From: JBCBTD01 sp039818825
GTDB lineage: Bacteria; Pseudomonadota; Alphaproteobacteria; Geminicoccales; Geminicoccaceae
Direction: 5' to 3'
DNA length: 23,541 nt
NCBI GenBank assembly: GCA_039818825.1
Contig: JBCBTD010000059.1
Coordinates: forward strand, 1-23,541
Below, in pieces: positions 14,456 through 23,400 of the stretch. Within the stretch, counting starts at the first letter, position 1; every line of letters begins with the position of its first letter. The notes below the pieces were generated by a model. It was not told the origin of the DNA. It saw only the letters and a list, made by a program, of their open reading frames with translations, and did no database searches. The translations under genes were made by a program, and so were the position numbers.

Positions 14456-17400
14456 ACTCGCCCCTGGGAAACTCGACGCCTTCGGGCCGCCGCCGATCGC
14501 AATCGTTCAGCGTGTCCGCAAAGCGAAGGCCAGACTTCAGGGTTTCCAAGCGGTTGGCGGAGTAGCCCTCGGCCGTCAGGCGGTCGATCGTCCCGACCAC
14601 CTCGTCGGGGTCGGTCATGTTGCCGATGAAGGCAAACAACGGTCCGAGAGACGCAGAACCGTCGCCCCTCAGGATCGTGTCGATGTACCTGCCGACCGCC
14701 CCTTGATTCTCGGTCATCTGGGGCAACGAGAACCGCGGATCGACCGCGAGGCGAATCGATCCGATTTCGATGGAGAAGTCGAGTATGGCCGTGTCACGGA
14801 CCGTGGCGCCGTTGTCGATGGCACCACCTCCGGTTTCGATGATCGTCAACGGCGTGGCACGCTCCAACGTCAGCAGCGTCGGCTCTACGGTGCCGTCGAT
14901 CGTCGCCGAGCCCGTCACCCTGATCAGATCGCCGCCGTCGCCAGCTGCGCCGCTCGTCCGGAAGCTGGCGTCCACGAGGAAGCGGCTGGTCGACGTCATC
15001 AGCAGCGAGCCGGTGAGGTCCGTCGTCTGCGGTACGAAGCTGGTGAGCGCGTAGTCCGACCGTTGGGCGGAGATGCCCAGCCCCGGATCGACGATCGCAC
15101 CCCCAGGCACCAGCAAGCCGGCATTGGTCAGCAGCCCGTTGGGCCCGAGATTCAAGGTTTCGTGTGAAACCAGCACGCCAGCGCGGCCATTGGTGAAGCT
15201 GTTGATGCCGCCGCCCAGATCGACGTTGCCGACGACGTGCGCCTGGGAGCTGACGGCGTCGTTGCCAGTGCTGCCGAGCATGGCAGCGTCGTTAAGGGCA
15301 AAGACGAAGCCCCTGGCGCCGATGTCGACGCGGTTGCTCGTGCCGCCGTCGAGGCGGATGGCGGACCCACCGGTACCGGCACCGCCCTTGATGACACCGT
15401 CGAGGCTGAGGCCGATGGTGCCCGCACCATCGATGCCGTCCGACTGCGCGAAAACGGCGATCCCGACCGGGCCGTCCGCGAAGACGTTGCCGAGGCTCGC
15501 GAGTGAAATCGCACCGCCAGCACCTCGACCGCCTGCGGTGCCGCGGAACGCCTCGTCGACGACGCCACCGCCACCGCCGAGGCTCTGGGCGAGGATGCCG
15601 ATCGAGCCCGCCCCGCCCACCTGGACGTCGCCGGTCTGCACGAATGCGATGTCGCCACCACTGCCTGCACCATCGGCGTTCGCCGTCGCACGAACCGCCG
15701 AAGCGTCGAGGTCGGTCTTCGCGTAGCCGCCACCGCCGCCGATCGACTGCAGCACGATGCCGTCCGAACGGCGGCCAGCGGTCGAGACGGCGCCCATGTT
15801 GACGAGGTCGATGTCACCGCCGTCCCCGGTCGACCCGTCGGTCGCGCCGACACCGATCGCAGCACTGGTGAAGCCGCTCAAATAGGCCTGCCCACCGCCC
15901 GCTCCGATGGTCTGGATCACGAGACCCGGCGAGTCGTCACCGAGGGTCGTCGTTTGGCCGACGAAGTCGAGATCCAGATCCCCGCCGTCGTTGCGGAAGC
16001 TCGGGTCCGCACCGAGCGTCAGATTGGCCGTCGCGCTCGCGGGCGTCGCCCCACCGGTAACGACGTCGACGACCATCCGCCCGCCGCCGCCGCCGATCGA
16101 CTGAACCGAAACGCCTTGCGACAGGGGCGAGACCGCCGTGACGCTGCCCCACCGCGCGACCGTGACGTCACCACCGCCTGCGTCGTTGGTGTTCTTGGCG
16201 CCGAGTGTGAGGTCGAGGTCGACGGCCGATCCTGGATCGAGAACGAACCCTGCCCCACTCTGCCCGCCACCACCGCCGATGCTTTGCGTCTGCGATGCGA
16301 CCGACTTTCGCCCGGAGGTCGCGAGGTTGCCGGCGTGGGCTGCCTGGATCGCACTGCCCTGGCTTGCGTCGGCATCGTCACTGCCGAGCGCGATCGTACC
16401 GCTCACCGCCGGTGGCGTCCCACTGGAGGACCCGCCTTCGACCGTCTCGGTGAAATCGAGGAAGGTGTCGACATTACCGCCGCCACCGTTGATCGACTGC
16501 CTCAGGATCGCCTGGGAATTCTCGCCGCTGATCGCAATGTCGCCGGTGCTGGTCACGGTCACCGTTCCGGCGGTGCCCAGCGCGCCCAATCGCGCCCCGA
16601 GCACCGTCGAGAAGGCGTAGTCGAGCATCATCGCTCCTGGCGCCGAGACCGACAGCGCGGCCGAACCGCCACCGCCACCCACCGACTGCGCGAAGATGCC
16701 GTAGGCGTCGTCGCCCGCGACGGAGATGGAGCCCGTGTGCTCGACCATGACGTTGCCGCCGTCGGCGCCGTCCCCGCCAGCGCCACCGGCGGCAATCTGC
16801 GACCAGGAGCTGCCGACCGCCCGGTCCGCGATGTCGGCAGTCGAGAGTGCTAGCGCCATGCCGCCGTTGCCGCCGCCGCCACCTACCGACTGCGCGAGAA
16901 CACCGTAGGCCCTGTCGCCGCTGACGACGATGTCGCCGGCGTTCCGCACGGTCACGCCGCCGCTGGCGTTGCCGCTGCCGCCGGTGCCGCCGAAGCTCAT
17001 GCTGAGCGACGGATCGGACTGGCTTCCTGACCCGAGGCTCAGGGTGCCGACGGCGGTGGTACCGCCATTGCCGCCGCCACCGCCGATCGACTGTGCAAGG
17101 ATGCCGTGGGCCTCGGCCCCACTGGTGGCGATCAGGCCGAGATTGGTCACCTCCACGGTACCGCCGGTGCCACCGGTGCCGCCATCGCCGCCGAATGCGA
17201 TCCGCGTGCTCTGAGACTGTTGGGACGTATCGCCCGAACTGGCGCGGGAAACGGAGATCACCTCCCCGCCACTGCCGCCGCCGCCGCCTACCGACTGCGC
17301 GAAGACACCGTAGCTCTGGCTGCCTTGGGTCTGGATCTGCGCGCCCGTGTCGTTGAGGACGGTGACGTCGCCGGCAACACCGCCGGTACCGCCCGAGCCG

Positions 17401-20400
17401 CCGAACAGCAGCGCACTGCTAGAACCGTTGTTCGACGACAGACCAAGAACGATGTTCTTGAGCATCTGCGCGTCACCGCCGCCACCGCCCACCGATTGTG
17501 CAAAGACGCCCGCCGACTTGTCGCCGACCGTGGCGATCGTGCTCTGGTTGGTAACCGCGACTTCGCCCGAGACCGCACCCGTCCCACCGGTGCCGCCAAT
17601 CGAGAGGGTCGCCTGATTGCCGATGCTGCCCCGCAGGTTGACGATGTTGTTTTCGGCTAGGCCGCCCTGGCCACCGCCGCCACCGACCGACTGCGCGAAG
17701 ATGCCATGCGCGTTGGCGCCGTTGGTGGCGATCGTGCCGTCGTTGACCACGTCCACCTGACCCGAGGTCATGCCGGTACCACCAGCGCCACCGATGTTGA
17801 TCGACGCAGTCGTCCCGATGTCGGAGCCCTTCACCGTGTTCTTCAGGACCGTGAGCGCCGAGGTGCTGCTCTTGGCATAGCCCCCGGTGCCGCCGGCACC
17901 GCCGATCGACTGCGCCATGATACCGATGGCGCGGTCCGCCGCGGTACCGATGCTGGCCGTGCTCGCCACCGACACCTTGCCGCCGGTCCCGCCGGTCCCA
18001 CCGGTCCCGCCGATCGAGAACGAGAACGACGTCCCCGATCCCGGCGATCCCTTGGCGCCGCCGCCTGTCCCGCCACCGCCACCAACCGACTGGGCGAAAA
18101 TGCCGTGGGCGTCAGCCCCCGACGTGGCGAGCGACCCGTCGGTTTGGACGTCGACGTCGCCCGCAGCACCGCCTTCCCCGCCTTCCAGGCCGACGCTCAG
18201 GCTGAAGGTGCTGCCCTTGTCGTCCGACGTCTTGGGTGTACCGATCGAGACCGAGGTCGCGCTCGAGTTGCCACCGCCATTGCCGACCGACTGCGCGAAG
18301 AGACCGTGCGATCGGTCTCCTGCCGTCGCCACGGTGCCGTCGGAACTGGCGAAGACGTCGCCTGCCGCGCCTCCGGTGCCGCCGGTGCGGCCGATCTTGA
18401 TCGTGATGTTGCCCCCGTCGGCGCCGGTCGATGCCGAGTTGAGCGCGGTGTTGCCGCCGCCGCCGCCAACCGACTGCGCAAAGATGCCGTGCGAGTCGGC
18501 ACCCGTCGTGGCCACGGCTCCGGTGTTGCGGAGCGTAACGGCGCCCCCGGTGCCGCCGTCGCCGGTTCCGCCCCCGATAGCGAGGCCAAAGCCCTTGGAC
18601 TGCTCGGCGTTGCCCGACTGGTAGATCATGCCGAAGTTCAAGGCGGCGTTGCCGCCACCGCCGCCAAGCGACTGGCCGAAGACGCCATGGCTGCTGGCGT
18701 CGAGTGTCTTGACGTCGCCGTAGTGGTCGATCTTGACGGTACCTGCATTGCCGGCATTGCCACCCGCGCCGCCGACGGCAATCAGCCCCGCAACCGAACT
18801 CTGGTCTGCGCTCGAGGACGTCGTATCGGTCGTCGAGGCTTCCAGCTCGTCCAGCACCGCGTTGTAGTTGGTGATGACCGACGGATCGACGCCGCTGTTG
18901 ACGGGCGTGCTGCGGTCGCCGGCACTGCCGCTGTCGCTCTGCGAGCCGGTGGTCTTGCTGAAGCCGAGCACGGCGTTGACGCCCGCATCGCCGCCGCCGC
19001 CGCCAATGCTCGACGCCTCGATCCCGTGGGCGCCGATGCCGTCGGTGGAGATCGTGCCCGCCGCCTGCCCCGCGGCACCGCGCGTCACCGAGACGTTGCC
19101 GGCATCGCCGCCGCCGGAACCGAAGCCACCGACGCCGACACCGACGGGCGAGGAATTCTTGGTGGCGACCGCGGTGACGTTGATGCCGCCCGTGCCGCCA
19201 CCGCCGCCGAGCGACTGGGCGAAAACCCCGCGCGCGTGGTAGCCGACGGCTCGAATGTCGCCGTCCGATGTGACGGAGACGTCGCCCGCATCCGCGCCAT
19301 CACCTCCTTGTCCGCCGATCCCGGCGACGATGCTGAGGTCGGTAGCACCGTCCGACGTTTCCGATCCGCTCCAATTGAGCTGGCCAGAGACGTTGAGGCC
19401 ACCGTTGCCGCCGCCGCCCGCGACCGACTGGGCGAAAATGCCGTGCTTCCAGTTTCCGGCCACGTCGACGGTTCCGGCCTGATCGACGGTGACGTCGCCC
19501 GAGACGTTGCCCGCGCCGCCGAAGCCGCCAATCCCGAACGTGATGCTGGGGATCTTGCCGTCTTTGCTGAGCGCGATCCCGCCCGAGACGTTCAGGCCGC
19601 CATTGCCACCGCCACCGCCCACGGACTGTGCCAGCAGACCTGCCGATCCCTCGGTTTCGTTCCCGTCCTCGTCGAACAGGCCGAGGTCGGTGAAAAGGTC
19701 CTTGAGCCCCACCGAGTCGAGCAAGCCCTCGGTCGTGTCGACCACCTCGTCGCCGACGACGTCGCGCAGCTTGGTCTCGAAGGTCTCGTCCGTCGGCACC
19801 ACCACGTCGTCTGGATCGGTCGTGACGTTGATGTCCGCCCGCGCCGTCACGTCGACGTTGCCCGCCGTGCCGGCGTTGCCGCCCAAGCCGCCGACGCCCA
19901 CGATCAGCGAGGTGTCCGAAACGATCCCGCCCGAGACGTTGAGGCCGCCGCTGCCGCCACCACCGCCCACGGACTGCGCCAAGATGCCCGACCGGCCAGT
20001 ACCGTGCGCGTCGATGGTGCTCGCGGCACCCACGTCGACGCTCACGGACCCTGCATTGCCGCCGGTCCCGCCGAAGCCCCCGACACCGATCAACACGCCA
20101 TAGGAGCTGCTGCTGTCGGCTTGGCCGGCTCCTGGCTTGCTGCTGATCGAAAGCCCGGCAGACACGTTCGTTCCGCCACTACCCCCGCCTCCGCCGATCG
20201 ACTGCGCCACCAAGCCGTCGGCGCCGAGCGCGAGGTCAACTGCCAGCGAGCCGTCGGCCTGCTGCGTCCGCGGGATCGCGGTAAGGCCACCTTGGTAGCT
20301 CACGTCGACGTCTGCCGCGGCACCGCCACCGCCGCCGAAGCCGCCAACGCCCAACGAGGCCGAGAGGATCGTGTCGGAACCCGACGGTTTGGTCAGCGAC

Positions 20401-23400
20401 AGGGACCCCGAAACGTTGGTGCCCCCTACCCCACCGCTGCCGCCGACCGATTGGGCCATCAGGCCGTGCGCTTCGTCACCGCGCGTGTCGACCGTGCCGA
20501 TGACGTCGAGCGACACGGTGCCGGCGTCCCCTCCGGCGCCGCCGAACCCGCCGACGCCGAGCCCCACTGCAGCGCCGGACTTGCCGGTCAGGCTGACCGC
20601 ACCCGATACGTTCAGGCCGCCGGCGCCGCCCGAGCCGCCGACGGACTGGGCCAAGACACCGATGCTCTCGGCACCCTCGGTGGCGATGCGGTCGTTGGTG
20701 GCTGTCGTCCGCACCGTGCTCGAGACGGTCTTGCCCGCGCCGCCGCCGCCGCCAAAGCCGCCAAGGCCAAGGCCAATCGCGCCACCGTTGTTCTGGGTCA
20801 GGTTGACCGCGGCCGTGACGTTGGTGCCACCGGTGCCACCACCGCCGCCGAGGCTCTGGGTGACGATGCCGCTACTGCGGTCGCCCTTGGTGAGCACGCC
20901 ACCCGTCACCGTCGAGACCGTACTGTCCCCGGCATCCGCGCCGCCGCCGCCAAAGCCGCCGACGCCGATGCCGATGGCACCGCTCGTCTCGCGCGCGAGC
21001 GACAGCGCCGCCGAGACGGTCGTGCCGCCGTTGCCGCCACCGCCGCCGAGGCTTTGGGTCATGATCCCGATGGAGTCGGCGCCATCGGTCTCGACCAGGC
21101 CCGAGACGGTGTGCTCGACATTCCCTGCGGCGCCGCCACTCCCGCCAAAGCCACCGACGCCGATCCCGACCGCGCCCGCAAAGTCCGACGCCAGCGAGAT
21201 CGCAGCGGAGACGTTGGTCCCACCGTTGCCGCCGCCGCCGCCGAGGCTCTGGGCCGTCACGCCGGCGGAACGGTCGCCAGTCGTCGAGGCGGTACCGATG
21301 AAGGTGCCTTCGACATCGCTTGCCGTACCACCGCCGCCACCAAACCCGCCGACGCCGATCGCCGCCGCTCCGGAGCCCGTGCCGGCGATGGCGATGGCCG
21401 CGCTCACGTTCAATCCGCCGTTGCCGCCACCACCGCCGAGTGATTGCACCATCACGCCGGGCGCATCCGAACCGACCGTGATGACATCTCCAGTCACGCT
21501 GCCGGTTGCGGACCCTGCGTTGCCGCCGTCGCCGCCGCTGCCGCCGATACCGACCCCAACGCCGCCCGTGCCGTCGCCGGCAAGGCTCACCGCCGCCGAG
21601 ACGTTGAGGCCGCCATTGCCGCCACCGCCGCCGAGCGACTGCACGATGACACCCGGTGAGTTCGCGTCGCCGGTCGTCGCGTCGCCGATCAACACGGAGG
21701 TGACGGCGGCCCCATCGCCACCAGTTCCGGCGGCGCCGCCCAGCCCGACCGCCGCACCGCCCGAACCGGTCCCGGCGACGTTCACCGAGGCCGAGACGTT
21801 GAGGCCACCATTGCCGCCGCCACCACCAACGGACTGCACGAGCAGACCGGTGGATTCGGTCCCACGGGTCTCCAGATCGGCCGCAACGGTGCTGTCGACG
21901 GTTCCGCCGTTGCCGCCACCGCCGCCGCGACCGCCGATCCCAACGCCGACCGAACCAGCACCGGTTCCAGCACCGGCGCCCGTTGGCGTGACGTTGAACC
22001 CGCCATTGCCGCCACCGCCGCCGATGGACTGAGCGACGACGGCGGATGACTGCGCGCCGCGCGTCAGCACCGTCTGCGGCGCACTCGCGATCTCGGCCGC
22101 CGTGCGGGAATCCTGCACGGTCAGCGTCACCTTGCCGCCGTTGCCGCCGCCGGCGCCGGTGCCACCGAGGCCCACGCCTACTGCGCCGGCGCCGGTGCCA
22201 GCACCGGCGAAAGCGGGCGAGACGTTGAAGCCGCCGTTGCCGCCCCCGCCACCCACTGACTGCGCCAGAATGCCGACGGAGGCGTCCCCGCCGGTCTCGA
22301 CGCGGTTGGTCGTCGTTGCCACGACCTCGCCGCCATTGCCACCCCCGGCGCCGGAGCCGCCGAGCCCGACCGAGACGGCGCCGCTGCCGGTGCCGGCGCC
22401 GGCGATCGTCGCCGTGACGTCGAACCCACCATTGCCGCCACCACCGCCTATCGACTGCGCGACGAAGCCCGAGGACGCGAAGCCGTCGGTGGTGATCGCA
22501 CCATTCGCCGTGGCCGTTACCAACGTGCCGGCGTTCCCACCGCCGCCGCCGTCGCCGCCGAGGCCGACGCCGACCGAACCTGCGCCGGTCCCAGCGCCCG
22601 TGATCGAACCCGCAACGTTGAAGCCGCCGTTGCCACCGCCGCCGCCGATCGACTGAGCCACCACGCCCGAGGACCGGTCGGCGCTCGTTCGAACGTCTCC
22701 GTCCACGGTCAGGGTCACGTCCGCACCGTCCGATCCGGTGCCGCCCGCGCCGCCCAAGCCGACCGCCACCGCGCCACTGCCGACTCCCGAACCGGTGATG
22801 GTGCCGCTGACGTTGAAGCCGCCGTTGCCACCACCACCGCCGACGGACTGTGCGAGCACGCCCGCCGAGTCGATGCCGGCCGTCGTGACGGCGCCCCCTA
22901 CCGTGGCGGTCACGGTCGAGGCGCCGCCGCCGCTGCCGCCGGAGCCACCGAGCCCGACGGCGACCGAGCCGCTGCCGGCACCGGCACCGGAAACGCTACC
23001 GCTGACGCTGAACCCGCCATTGCCGCCACCGCCACCGATCGACTGCACGACCACGGCGCCTGACCGATCACCTGCGGTCGTGACCGCGCCGTTGACCGTG
23101 GCGGTGACCTCGCCGCCCAGCCCACCGCTGCCACCGCTGCCGCCCAGACCCACCGTGACGGTGCCCGTGCCGGTGCCCGCCCCGGCCGCACCCGCGGCGA
23201 TCCCGAATCCACCGTTGCCGCCACCGCCACCGACCGATTGGACCAGGATGCCGACCGCATCGTCTCCGCCGGTCGTTACCGTGGCATCGGTCCTCGCCGT
23301 CACCGTCCCACCGGCGCCACCACCGCCGGCCGAGCCGCCGAGGCCGACCTGCACCGCCCCGGCCCCGGCGCCGGCACCCGCGGCGCCGGCCGCGATGCTG

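Noticed and set aside
17706..21443. Very long plus-strand open frame (1,245 codons) antisense to the autotransporter
   Set aside because: It is a shadow of the GC-rich Gly repeats; its translation is a low-complexity Arg/Ala/Asp/Val pattern repeating with the repeat period, with no family resemblance. Other long Pro-rich plus-strand frames over 15,070-23,400 have the same origin.
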